Assembly: GCA_013400975.1 (NCBI GenBank)
Contig: WBMZ01012724.1
Location: 1 to 64,000, forward strand
Length of the DNA stretch: 64,000 nucleotides
Direction: 5' to 3'
Origin: Atrichornis clamosus
Lineage: Eukaryota; Chordata; Aves; Passeriformes; Menuridae
This document shows positions 44,301 to 56,800 of the stretch, piece by piece. A program made the translations under genes and the position numbers. The notes under the pieces were generated by a model. It worked only from the letters and a program-made list of their open reading frames with translations, was not told where the DNA came from and made no database searches. Numbering within the stretch: the stretch's first letter is position 1; each line of letters opens with the position of its first letter.

Positions 44301-47300
44301 GGCGAGCAGGGCACAGAGGAGACAATGTCTAGACCCTCCTGTTCTCATCCTTGCTAAATTTGTCACTTTAAGACACTGGTTATCATCTCAAATATGAAAA
44401 ACCTAACAGCACAGCAGGAAACAGACTGAAGAAAGTTCCACATCTTGATAATTCAAGCAGCATCAGAGGATGGTCTGATCTTTCAGTGCCCAGAGCTGAG
44501 ATCCACCTTTGTGACCTTCCTTGCCAGCCACAGAAAGCTGGCTGCTCTTTGCTAGACAAAGTTCAGGACTGTACTGGCAGAGCAGACGTCCTACTGATTC
44601 TCTTTCCTCTTGTGAGTGGATACAGTGACAGCTGCTCAAGAGACTGTCATCCGAGTCCAATACAACATGTAGGTTACTAGGTTAGCAAACCTGTCTCAGA
44701 AGCACTCGTGGAAAGCATGATTCCTGAACTACCTGGGGCTCCCAGAGCTGAAGTCTACAGAACCCAATGCACAGCTCTGGGCAGGTCACTGGAACCCCCT
44801 TATCTCACCCATTTAAAACAACAAAAAACCCACTCACACAAGAACTAAGCTTCATTTCTCCCCCCATTTGTCTCTTCATGTTCTGCCTTCAGGACCTTTT
44901 CTCTCCTCCCTGCTACAAGTCTGCCAGCAAAGCATGCTGCAGGAGAAATCCCAGTGTGAATTAGCCAGCCCTGTGTAACACAAGTGCCTCTGCCAGGTCC
45001 CACAGGTATCCTGCTCCAACCACTGAGCTGTGGTGTTTTCTCACAGTGTTTTAGGGCCTCCACCAGTACGGAGAAACTCAGAGGAAGTTGGTCAGTGTGG
45101 CTGTGGCCAAGGAGGGGAAGGGGACTGACTGCCCGAGAGATGCCTCGGACAAGCACAGGTGGGTTAGGAAGTGAGAGGAAGGTGAGCACGTACGTGTTTC
45201 ACAAGGCAGTCCAAAAATGGTTTAAACAGGAGTGTGCACCCATTTTAGTCAACAAAAGCAGAAAGCTCAAAAACTATTTAAGAGGCTTTCAAAAACCTGT
45301 AATAGTACCAGGAACACAAAGTCCCAGGCACCTGGGGCTTCTGCTAAATAACTTTCTGAGGAATTTCAGGAGAATTAAGATTAAATTGTTTTGATAATTA
45401 CATTTAAACACCACTTCAACCAAATGTTACAAAAGGTTAATGCTCTAAAGAGAGAATAACTCACCTATTCTCTTTTTTTTTTTCTTGTAAGATCTTTCAT
45501 TTCAGGACTGACACATCAACCAGAGTTTGAGTGCAAACACACAAGCCATTCTTCATTCATCATTATGTGAATGTTTTTAGAAGTAGGGAACAATTCTAAG
45601 CCTGCTCCATGCCAGACAGCTTTGCTTTTAGAGAAATAAAAAAAAAATAAATTAAAAAAAAAAGAGCATCAGCAGGTTGCTGGATTTTCTTTTTTCAGTA
45701 TGACTTTCTAGCACGTCCCACTACCTACAGGAAGGTATAAGACACACATGAATGGTGCAGCCTCCTGGCTTGCAGTTTACCAGCTGCCCTCTGACCTATG
45801 ATTCAAGCTGTAATACTATCAGTTTGTGCACATGCACTGAGGCCAGCAATCCAAAAACCTATGCCAGCATTTCAGATCAAAATGTCCTCGACTCTCACTC
45901 TGCTCTTCATATCCAACAAAATACCAAGATATTCAGGCACTTAGAGCAAAAGGGAAACATTTTCTATGGGGAGAAAAAAAAAGGCATTAGAAAGGAAGGA
46001 AAATAGTTACAGTTGTGTTTGATATTCTCAGAAACCACTGCTTCTCTGAGGGGAGAGATTTATTAGGAAAAATTGATTTCTTTTTACTGATCATGGCAAC
46101 TCACTGAATTCCATTTAATAAACATGCATTAAAAACCAAGGAGAAGCACCTCATGCCAGACTTTGGACTGCCAGGTATCCCTACTGAATGGACAAAGCCC
46201 ACCAACTACACAAAGTTCCCATGGCAGAGTTGAGTTTCCACAGCACGAGGCTGGTCACAGTGGTGGTAGATCAAGGGCAGGTAATTACAAGTACTGCTGA
46301 AGAGAGATTGTGATGCATTGGTCAGTCATGCAACCTCATGAGTCATGTGTGAACATTTGACTTTTACTAGACCTCAGCAACATAATGAAGAATAGAAAAG
46401 GAAATAAAGATCACGCTGGCACAGCCACTGCCCTGCAATGCCAACTTTACAGTCACCACGTACAGACCAGGAAAACAAAATATATTGTTAGGACACAAGG
46501 AAACAAAGTACATGAGATATTGAAAGATAAGGAATCCCAGCACAGCACCACTGCCTGCACTGCTTTAAAGCAAGGAATAAATTCAAAGTCTATGAGCAAT
46601 CATAAGTTCAATAGAGGAAAAAAACCCACAAAAACCAGTTTGAAACACTGAACACAACATATTCATAACGGAGCAGAACAGGACAAATGTCATGACATTA
46701 GCTTGCCTTCAGTTTACTACACGGTGACAGTACTTCAACTTGCTGCCTCTGTGCTGAGAGGGAAACCAAACAGTGCACATGAGGAGCCTTGCCCCACTTT
46801 GTGAGGATACCACCACAAAGCCACGTGACCAACAGAGGACATTTCCAAACACAGCACATTGTCACATAGGGGAGACAATGATAGGGAAGGAAATTTGAAT
46901 GAAGAAACCTAAAGAGTTACAGGCCAGTAAGCATTCCACGACAAATCACCGCCTTTATCACTAACTTACTGCTTACACTACTAAGCATCTTCCTGTTATT
47001 CCTTAATTTTAACTAACAAGCAAAAAGCTTGAGGAAAATTGACTTTGATTCCACCTGATGGGCAGAATATGAGAGATGTCTGACTTTACAGGAGGGAACC
47101 AAAATATTGTAAGTGATCTATTTCAGCCCATCCATTAGGCTCACAGCAAACAAAACACGCTGCGAGCCAAGACTTCCTATGTGAAAACACTGATAACGTA
47201 CCAAGGGAGAGCACTGTGGGGTTGTGCAGAAAACCATCACGTCCCTCTAAGAGGAAAAAAAAAAAAGGAGCATTAAGAAAAGCACAGAGTAATCAGTGTA

Positions 47301-49379
47301 TCAGTGAGAATAAAGGAGCTACTGAGTGATCACCAAATTATGAGCCCAGAGAGTAGGATACCAGAGTGGCTACCACGAAGTGTTGCAGTCAAGCTCCATG
47401 TATAGGAGGCTGAAAGTAAATAAAAAGGAAAGTTAAAGACCTCAAAGAAACCAATAACCCCACCTTCCCTGCAAGCACACACTGGTATCACAGCTGATGA
47501 TAAGGGAGGTGTGTGGACAAGCTGGATTAGGGCTATCAGCAATCTAAGAGTGGGTAAACAACCAAGAATAAGCTAATAAACAATCAGCAACAGCAAGAGT
47601 TATGACAAGAGATGTGCAGAATGCAAAACACAGCACTAAAATACCCTGGAGGAGCTTCCTACTCAAGTGATGGACAGGGTATGCTGAAAACTTTCAGATA
47701 GCAGGAACCTCAGGAGAATGGATGAAAAGGGAAGAGACAAGAAGTGATCACGCAACTACAGTTGTGCTTCACTCATCTGAAAGAGAACACACCAGGGGAA
47801 ACTCACAATCTGTTCAAGCAGACCTATAAATAGGAACAAACAGCAGAGACTGGGGTGCAAAGCAATAATAGCAATGTCCTAAAGGGAGGCACAGAGGAAC
47901 GGGTGCCAGGAGGAGAAAGGGCCTCTTTTGCTGAGTGGACTTCGGCAGAGAACAAAGGCACAGGCAAAAGCGCTTACAGAAGAATGGGCCAGAATTAGAT
48001 CAAAGAACAGATCAATTCTTTGCATTTGGATAAATGCAAAGTAAAAACACATTTCACAGCATCACAGACTCTTAAAATAATATAAGAAGTTTTGAGAATG
48101 CACATTCCTCCGGAAATCCACAGCCAAATATAGGAGTCCAAGAGGAGACAAAATGCAAGGGAATATTTCAGATGGCTCATAGGTGACGAGAACATCCACC
48201 ATTTATGAATTTCTATAGTTTAGCAGGAAAATAGCAAAAATTTTAATACCAGGTAGTAAAACAAGCGAAAGTCACAGTACACAAATATATGTATATTTCC
48301 CCAGGACAATAACCTCATAGCACTGACGGATGTACAGAAAATTAGTAGTAAAGCAGAACTGAACTGAGGACCAGCATGAGAAAACAAAACAAATACATGC
48401 ATTCACTGCAAGACAAAGGGTAGAAAAATTTAAAACCTGAGGCAAAGCTAGTGCTAAGTGGAAAAAAAACCCCTCTTATATTGTAGAAAACAAACATTCA
48501 CACAGACATAATAGGAAAAAAAACCCCAAACCACCAAACACACCAGCATTTGAAAACAAAGCAGTATCTACAAAACAGAATAAATTTAGGAGAGAAAAGG
48601 CAGCTCTTATGTCTGTGCTTTTACATGGACCAAAGTTCCACTGTGTGAGAAAAACTGATAATGCCAGCTGAGCACCGAAATGACCTCTGGGCTCAGGGAT
48701 GAGGTTTTGCAATAACGAAACGGAAAATGAAAAGTAAGATGACTACAGTCGTTCTTGGGAGCTACATTAAGACTGGACCCAGAAGACACACTGTACCTGC
48801 TGCTATACAACAGAAGATAAGAAACAACAGTTTCTAAAAAGAGGGGGTCAATGAAGGTATGCGAGATAGAAACAGCAACCAGCAGGAAAGAATCAAAGGG
48901 CTTAAAAGAGCAACTCATGCTCGATATGGGCGTAATACAAGCAGTGAAAAGACCTGCTTTATAAGCACTGAACTCCGAGAGCAAAGCAGAGTCGAGGTGT
49001 TACCTCACTCGTAGCAAAGGTGACGCTGCCCAATCTATCGCTCAAGAATGCAAATCAAAAGATTCGGGTAAACGAGTGCATTTGGCGGCTTGCTCCACAC
49101 CTTCATATCTTCATAAAGATAGAAAATGTGCTCTGCAGAAATACTTTTACATTGAGAACGATAAACAGTTTTCAAGAGTCTGACTTTACACATTAGCGTA
49201 ACAATATTCAAGGGCTCAACAAAATTCTCGTGTTTCCGAACTGCCAAGAGCTCCCAGGGCAGCACGTCGAGTCTGTGATTCCGTGATTCGATGTCATTTT
49301 GCCCCCTGTACACCAAAACCGCTGTAGCCAAGCCCTTGTTTTGCAAGTCATACGAGCACCTGGGAGCTCTCCCCGCACC

Positions 49380-50790
49380 CGGGAGGCACCGTTAGGAAGT
49401 TCTAATCCCTCCCGGCCACGGGCAGCACCGGACTCAGGGTGCCCCAGCTCGCCAAACCCTTCTTTCATGCACCTTTTCTCACTTTCTTTAGCGAGCTCCG
49501 GACTCCACACGCGAGCCCAGCTCTGCCCAGGTCCGGGGCCTCTGGGAGAACCCGGAGGCTGGACCGTGGCCACCCGCCTCTTCCCGCTGGTTGCCCTCCT
49601 CGGTGGAGGGAGCACCGGTGGCCCCAGCGAGGCAGCCAGGGGGTAGCTACAACCTCCGGGAGACACCTGCATCAACCACCGGCGCCAGCGGGACCCCGGG
49701 CCACTGCCTCGGGCCAGGGGACTACGCTGGCCCAGCCCCCGCCCCAACCGGGATCAGCCCCGGCGGCACCCGGGGGAGCGGAGGGCGGAGACGGGTGAGC
49801 ACGGAGCCCTCACTCACTAACGGGCGCCCAGCACCGGGGCCATCAGCGCCCAGCCCGGCGCTGTCCCTTCCCCTCAGCCCCGTGCGCGCCCCGCTCCACC
49901 CCAGCCCCGCGGCGCCCACCAGCTGGGCCGTACCCGCCCTGCCTCACCTCAGCTCAGCTCCGCGCAGCCCCACCGGAAGCGCAGCGGAGCCACCGCATAC
50001 CCCGCGCCCTCCGCCCCTACCCGGCCCCGGCCCGGCGCTGCCGCCGCTCCTTTGTGCCGAAAGATGGAGGCGACTCACGCCGCGGCCCCGCCCCAGCTGC
50101 TCAGCCACGCCCCCGCACCGCGGGTACGCCCCCCGCCGTCTCCCTGGCGACCCGCCCCGCCCTCTACCCCGCCCCTGGCACGAGGGCATCGCCCAATCGC
50201 GGCGCCGGGTCGCCCTGACGTCCTCCCGCCAACCAACCCCCGTCCGCTCCGCGCGCCGCTCTGCCTGCCGTAAGAGCGGCAGGGATTGGCTGTCGCGGGG
50301 GCGGGGCCGCCGAAGGAAGGGCTCGTTTGGTTGGCTGTGTTGGGCGGAAGGGGCGGGGCGGCCGGCGGAGGGGAGCGGGGTCAATGGCGGCGCTGCGGGC
50401 CCGGCGGAGCCGCTCGCTGTGAGGGGCCGCGGTACGTGCTGGGAGCGGGCCCAGGGCGGCGGGGCCGGGGGAAGCGTCCGGGAGCGGGGAAAGTGGCCGT
50501 GGCCAGGCTGCGGGACCTTCCGAGTGTAGGGGCGAAGAGGGCTGGGCCTGGGCCCTGCGAGCGCAGTGGGCCGGGGGCCGCTCCTCGGGCGAGGGGCTGG
50601 AGGGAAGGTGGAGAGAGGAGATCGCGGTGAGGGCTCGGAGCAGCCCCGGGCGCCCAGGAGGGCTCTCTGCCCCGAGCTTTGCGGGCGCCACAGGGAGCGG
50701 GGTCCGGGGGCGGGTTCAGGCTGGTGGGGAGCGATTCATCCCCTCCGGCTCCGGGGCGGCTCCAGGCTCGGCACGCAGCGCTTTATTTGA
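49380..50790. promoter_or_regulatory. Bidirectional CpG-island promoter of RSPRY1 (-) and PSME3IP1 (+)
   Basis: About 1.4 kb is dense in CpG and lies between the 5' ends of two divergent genes, an arrangement also found at human 16q13. CCAAT occurs at 50193-50197 (plus) and 50285-50289 (minus, ATTGG). GC boxes cluster at about 50345-50360, and an ETS-type CCGGAAG lies at 49973-49979. No TATA box is evident. Possible minus-strand first-exon donors for RSPRY1 are GTGAGG near 49947 and GTGAGT near 50075. For PSME3IP1 the likely first exon ends at the GTACGT donor after 50431. Confidence 0.8.
50384..50422 (+). other. PSME3IP1: Short upstream ORF in the putative PSME3IP1 first exon
   Basis: An ATG at 50384 in the context TCAATGG opens a 12-codon frame (MAALRARRSRSL) that stops at 50420-50422, nine bases before the inferred donor at 50431/50432. 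If the first exon starts upstream of it, every transcript of the main gene would carry this arginine-rich uORF. Confidence 0.4.
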
Positions 50791-52739
50791 TGCGCTGCGG
50801 GGGTGCGGGGAGTGCTGCCCAAGTTGGTTCAGTGGTGGGTTGATTAAATGAATAGATAATATCTGTTACTTAATGGGGGCTGAATGTATTGGAAGCTGCA
50901 CACGGGTACCCACGACACCGTCGCTGTTCTAGATCTGTTCCAGTCTAGGTGGTGGCAGGGGCTGTGAAGTTTCGGAGGTTTTTTGATCTTGGAGGTGTTA
51001 CCATCTGGTATTATAGCAACTTGCAGTTTACAGCTGTGACATAAACTTCTGTCTTTTGCAGTAACACCATAGCCCTAGAACACAGTCACCAGAGAAAAAC
51101 ATAGATAAACAGGGGAAAGTTGCCAAGTGCATGTTTTTTGTCGGATCTGGCTTGTGTGTGTTTCAGATGGGAGAGGGCAAAGAGTGCAGCAAGATTAGCA
51201 AACTTTATAAACGCAAGTGTACTTAAATATGATGCTGCTTGATGTTTATTTCCGCCCCATATCTTTGTGCCTCAGGAGAGTTGCCAGTAAAATTGTTATT
51301 TGCTGAATCAGACACCAGTTTTCAGGATTGTAGTGAAAACACAGCTCCATCTCATGTCATAATTAAACCTTAATCCACTTCATGTATATTACTAAGTGAA
51401 CTGACTGATCCAGAAGGCAAGTGGTTTGCTACTGTAGGCTTGTAGTCCCCAGAGGATACTGTGTTCTTGTAGAATCCTTCTCTCTCCATTTGTTTTTATT
51501 ACTTTCTGTCACCATTGTATTGGAACCTTTTGTTTCCTCTCTAAATGAATGAGTTGAGATGATACAAGTGGAGGAACAAATTATGTTGCTTATGCAGCAC
51601 TTGGATAGGAAGGCTGGCCTTGTAATCAGAACCTGTATTTCGGAGGGAGATTCAATTTTCATCTTCTCTGTAGATTTCCAGCTTGAACCACCTTCAGAAA
51701 TGGCACTCAAAGACCAAGTGTTCCATGCTTTCTGGAAAGTGGGCTTGTCTTGGGTGGATTTTTGTTAGATATTAAAAAAGAAACAAAAGAAACTTTAAAA
51801 ACAAAAAAAAGAAAATCCCCAGCCCTTCCTTCTGACATCAGATCTGTCCTTTCTGTCCCCAGCACTTAAGAGAATCCTTTTGTCTTAGCTTCTTTTAATA
51901 ATACCCACCTTAAGAATGCATCCTGCTGTAACAAATATTTGTCCAGTGCTCTAACCTGTACTTTTCCTGAGACCTCAATTTTTTCATTTTTGTAACAAGT
52001 GATACCTCACAAAAGTATCAGGTTTTTTAAGGATTTCAGGACTTCCTGCAGGAGTGATTCCTTGTGGTACAAAGGAAGGATGATAAACAGATTCCTTCCA
52101 TTATTTGAGTTACTGCATCCCTTCCTCCATGGGATCTCTTCAGTGCTGAAGTGCAGGCAGGGTGAGATCCTAAACGTACTTGGCAGAACTGGGGGCAATC
52201 ATCTGTACTTGCTGCAGTTATACCAAGGAGATAATAAGGTGGTAGAAAATAATGAGGTTTTCATGTCGTTAAAGGAACAGATCTGTTTGTTGTGTTTGTG
52301 TTGTTCTTCTGTGTACAGACTTGATGTAAGAAACAAAAATAGGCATTAAGGCTTCATTGTGTAGCACAGAGCTGGCAGAATAATTCTGAAAAGAGAAACC
52401 TAGGACTTAGAGCAGCAGTTTGTTTCATCCCAGGCTTACAAGTGTCAAGACCACAAGTTTCCTTGTTAGGTCAACTACCTGGAGCATCTTCACCCTGCGC
52501 CTAATTGAAGTCTTGAAGCAGAAGGTGGCTGCACTGTGTGGAAGGAGCTGTGCTCTCTCTAGGGGCAGTGCTGCTCATTTTCTAACCCCAGCTCTGTTTT
52601 AGCCGTGGGGAATTCCCTCTCTCACTCACTTGTTGAACTCCATGTTCAGACAGCCCCCAGCACAGCCAGTCCCAGCTCAGCGCTCCCCTGGGGCTGCAGG
52701 GAGGTGCAGGAGGTTTTTGAGGCTGGAGAGATGAGTTGC

Positions 52740-53316
52740 TGTCGTGTTTTAACCCTGTGGAGTTGCTCCCTCCCTGCCCCAACTCAGTGGGGAGAATGGG
52801 GAGAAATAAACCTCAGGGGGTGAGATAAGAACAGTTTGATAACTGAAACAAAATAAATATAATATTAATACTAATAGTACTAATTATAATACTATCAATA
52901 ATAATTGTAAGGACAAGGAGAGAGAGAGAGAGAGAGAGGAGTAAACCCAAGAGAAACAAGTGATTCAACATACAGTTGCTCACCATCCGATGCCCGGCCT
53001 GTCCTCGAACAGTGATCAGCAAATCCCAGCCAGCTCTCCCCAGTTCGTAAAGTGGGCACGATGTTCTGTGGTCATGGTTCTATGGAATATCCCTTTGGCC
53101 AGTTCAGGACAGCTGTCCTGGCCATGCTTCCTCCCAGCTTCTTGTGTAGCTCTTCATTGGCAGAGCATGAGACAGAGAAGTCCTTGACTTAGAGCACTTC
53201 TGAGCAACAGCTAAAACTGCAAGAGTGTTATCAACATTGTTGTCATACTAAATGTCATACTAAACCCAAACCACAGAGCTGCACCAGTGACTAAGAAGTT
53301 TAACTATCCCAGGACA
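52740..53316 (-). mobile_element. Solo LTR of an endogenous retrovirus, with 5-bp target duplication
   Basis: The 577-base element has TG...CA ends and is flanked by GTTGC on both sides (52735-52739 and 53317-53321), a 5-bp target-site duplication of the length seen for ERVL-type and some other bird elements. I recognise the interior (for example CCCTTTGGCCAGTTCAGGAC and CTCTTCATTGGCAGAGCATG) as a common bird LTR lying in reverse orientation. An AT-rich stretch and a (GA)n run (52918-52938) sit inside. No internal gag, pol or env sequence adjoins it, so the provirus was reduced to one LTR by recombination between its two ends. Confidence 0.88.
52918..52938. repeat. (GA)n microsatellite inside the solo LTR
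   Basis: About ten GA units follow an AT-rich stretch within the element. It is probably expanded from a purine-rich segment of the LTR. Confidence 0.85.
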
Positions 53317-53850
53317 GTTGCTAATTTCTGAAATCTCGCTGTTGATCACTTATAAACACATGTATTCAACAACTGAAAAACAGACAAGCTTTCTCAAATT
53401 TTCACAGGATGGGCAAAAAGAACTTAGGATATGATGTTTTGCCCTCACTTTATCTTTCTTCAGAACAGAGACATGGAATAACTAAAATAAAAGGATGGGG
53501 GCAGGGAGTTTAAGTATTTATTTAAGCAAAGTAAATCCAAAGTGGAGTGGGAAAAATCTATTAAAATATGACTTTCATAAAAGCAGCCTGAGGCAGACAA
53601 CTAGCAGGGAAGACATAATTATGAAAAAAGAGTAAAGAAGGAATAATAAGTGATGCTGTTAGTCTTAGCAGTTATGCAGTGAGTTGGTATTTCAGTCAGT
53701 GCTTACTCTGCAGTATTCTTTAGAGAACTAAGTTCTTGTAAGGGCAGCAGGCCTGTTTTTCAGGATGTTTAATAATATTTCACTCACTGAAAAGCGTAAT
53801 CAGGCCCCTGATGCCTTTCATATTGTGTTTTTAGGAGACACTGTTCCACA

Positions 53851-56800
53851 ATGGATGGTGGAGATGGTACTGCAGACCTTGTGATTAACAAGAGGTTTGT
53901 GTCTGAAGCCGAGCTAGAGGAGCGACGAAAGAGAAGGCAAGAGGAATGGGAAAAGGTCCGAAAACCTGAGGATCCAAAAGGTATGGATTAAATTTTAATA
54001 ATTAGAGGAAAAAGATCTGAGAATATTTCACTTTTGTGAAAAATAGTAATAAAAGGTAATGGCTTGTATTCTATAATTTCAAAAGGTTGAAAGGAACTGA
54101 GAACTGTTGGCGATTTAGTGTTTCTAACATATAGTCTCCCTTCCTGATTTGTTCCTTTCAGAATGCCCAGAGGAGGCATATGACCCACGGTCGTTGTATG
54201 AAAGGCTCCAGGAACAGAGAGAAAAGAAGCAGCAGGAGTTTGAGGAGCAATTTAAATTCAGTAAGCACCAGCAGCAAACTGCATGTGTTGTATGCAACAG
54301 CTGTACTGAACTTCTGAGTAAGGGACATGTCTGTGTGTTTTGTCTCCCTCTCTGAGAGGGAAACAGAAGCTTCAGGAGAGTGTTATTGAAATCCTGGATT
54401 TTTCAAAGCACACGTTCTGGGCACCGAGGCATCACTGCACACATGCAAAACTCAAAAGTTGTTTGCAGTTGAAGCTGCATTCTTATAAAGTGTTGAATAG
54501 TAGGCTTATATTATATATTAAATAAAATAAAAGAATGAAAAAATCGCAAAAACCCCCAAACAAACTTGATAGCAGTTCATAGAAAAGTGGAAATATATTG
54601 TGGTTTTGTGACTCTTGAACTCATGCTTTAACACAAGACTGTTCTGCTTGAATCAATTACAGAAGTCCTGTCAGAGCAGGATTATTATTAGACTCAAAAA
54701 TTATTTGAGACTTAAAATTATGATTTGGAAGAAGTAAATTTAGAGGCATTGATTCTTCAAAAACTAAATGTGTAACTCTTCTAATGAAGTGGGAACCTAA
54801 TTTCTATTGATGTTTGAGTTTCTGGTTTTATAGAAAAGTCCTTTTCATTGTATCATCTGTGTATGTGCTGCTGAGTGCAAAGATGATAATGAGAACTAGA
54901 AAATTATTAGTCAACCTTTTTGGGAAAAAGGGAGCTATTGGCTTTAAACAAAGAGAAGAGAGGATGATACTGTGGGACTGCATTTTAAGGTGGGTTCTGA
55001 TCAATTTTGGTTCTTTAGCTGGAAGCTTTACCCTCAAGGTCTGTGTTTTTTAAGCTCCACTTTGCCTCACTGGATTCTGTCTAGAATTTCTCTTATATTT
55101 GGGGTGCAACAAAACTATGTTTTCCCTTTAACTATGGCACAGTTTTTGAGTTCTGTTAGAACCTGCCCCTACAGATGCAGTCCAGTACATCCCTGATTAC
55201 CACGGTTGTCATTCCTGTTCTGTAGTGGATGCTTTTAGGATCATTCCTGTAGCCAAATTTCTCTGAGAAGGTAAGTGGGAGGAACCAACTAAAGTTCAGT
55301 GTTGGGTGGACTGTGGAGCCCTAGTTTCTCATCACGTTTTAGCCCAGTTTGGCTTCTTGTGACAAGATTTGTCCCCTAATATTTTGAATCTTGCCTTAAA
55401 ATGTTCAGAAGTAATTTTTCTATCCATGGGGATTTTTGAGGACTAGAAAATGAGTTTAATGCACTGTCATTCTTATCAGTCAGAACTGATGATGGGACTT
55501 GGGAGGAGAAATGCCTTAATGCTGAAAAATTGTGTTTGCATAAACACACGAATTTATTCTAAAACTTTTGTGTAGATAAAAACTGGTTTACAGACTAGAA
55601 GTTCTTTCTGCTAAGGTATTCAGCATTGCAGGAACGTTTTCTTTTTCAAAGTGCAGTAATTTTGGTAGACTGTTTTAGCATTTTAAATGAGAAAATAAGG
55701 CTATTATTCTCTAAAATGGAACTTTAAAAATTTTCTTTCTGAATGATTATGGTTACCAAAATATGGATAAGCAAAAGTTATTTCCTGTTTCTTAAGTTGC
55801 AGTTGCATTTTTGGTGGTGAAAAGTGGAAAGTACAGGTAACATCATTAACGCATTAAAATCTCCAACTGGATCTACAGGATTCTTTCCAGCTGGAGAGTT
55901 TCCAGTTAACTTCAGTAAACTTTTGATTCCAGTCATTTTTGGTGATGTGACTAAGCAATTCTAGCCCAAGGAGCCACCCAAAACCTGACTGCTGTGAGCC
56001 TGGATGGGAAAGGCTTCTAATAACTGTCTAAATTAACAGTGTTCCTTACCCAGTTACATTAGATCTGCAACTCCCTTGCTTTGGTAAACCAAGGACAGGA
56101 ATGGGAAGCAGCCCTGAGATGTAAACCCACTCCTGCTTTTAAGGCAGCCCCTGCAGAATATCAGATACCTGCTAACCTGGAGAACAAAACCTACTGCAGA
56201 GTGCCTGGGAGGGAACCTCAACCATGGGGCTCAAAGGGGCTCAGTGGTTGCTCCTCTTAGTTTACAGATGAGGCAGGCAGAAAGTGAAATTAATTCATGT
56301 CACTTCAAAATATCCCGAGTTTCACTACTTTTGCTCCCTGAAGGGGCCCTCAGCAGGAGTAGTGAGTGCTACAAGTTACTGTTTAAAGATTTATGAATGA
56401 GCTCTGCGTGACTTGGAAGGAGCAGGGATTGGCCTTTGTAAAGTAACCTCAAATACTAATTGATTTCTAGAGCTTTTCTGTCAAAAGACAGAAGCTTGCC
56501 AGTTATCAGTATAAATGGATTTCTTAGTTTGCCATTAAAGTGAGTAGGGCTTGACTATGTGGTTGAAGATTTAAAAAAATATGGTGACCTCATGTAAAAG
56601 CCTAAAAATCCTCTTATGGACTAAACTTTAATGAAGATTAAACCAATGTTTAGGCCAGATTTGGGCTAACTTTTCTGAGGATGGCTACAAACAGCAACAT
56701 TTTAGTTTTCAAAAAATTGGTTTTTATTATTCTAATTAAATCATTTGCTCAAGAGACATTGAACGTGTGCAGAACAGGAAATAAAAGACCTTCCTGTTGC

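Larger units (their letters stand above)
35957..49950 (-). other. RSPRY1: RSPRY1 first intron, about 14 kb
   Basis: It connects the non-coding first exon in the 50-kb CpG island with the first coding exon. It holds a (GGA)n-rich run near 36113-36128, an exact 362-bp duplication split by one N (38489-39213), a GC-rich block (about 40760-41370), and A-rich simple sequence near 45640-45665. Many short open frames exist here, but none resembles a known protein and I annotate none. Confidence 0.6.
50432..53834 (+). other. PSME3IP1: PSME3IP1 first intron (inferred)
   Basis: It runs from the GTACGT donor at the island's 3' side to TTTTTAG before 53835. The first 400 bases remain GC-rich, the rest is AT-rich. 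A solo LTR occupies 52740-53316. No other gene is visible. Confidence 0.6.

Noticed and set aside
48607..49346. Minus-strand frames of 103-125 codons upstream of the 50-kb island as RSPRY1 5' coding exons
   Set aside because: RSPRY1 already has a complete N-terminus at 35806 matching mammals, and these frames have no similarity or consistent splice sites.
49591..50529. 312-codon open frame in the 50-kb CpG island
   Set aside because: Low-complexity Pro/Ala/Arg composition, overlapped by antisense frames, located in a promoter island. Treated as compositional.
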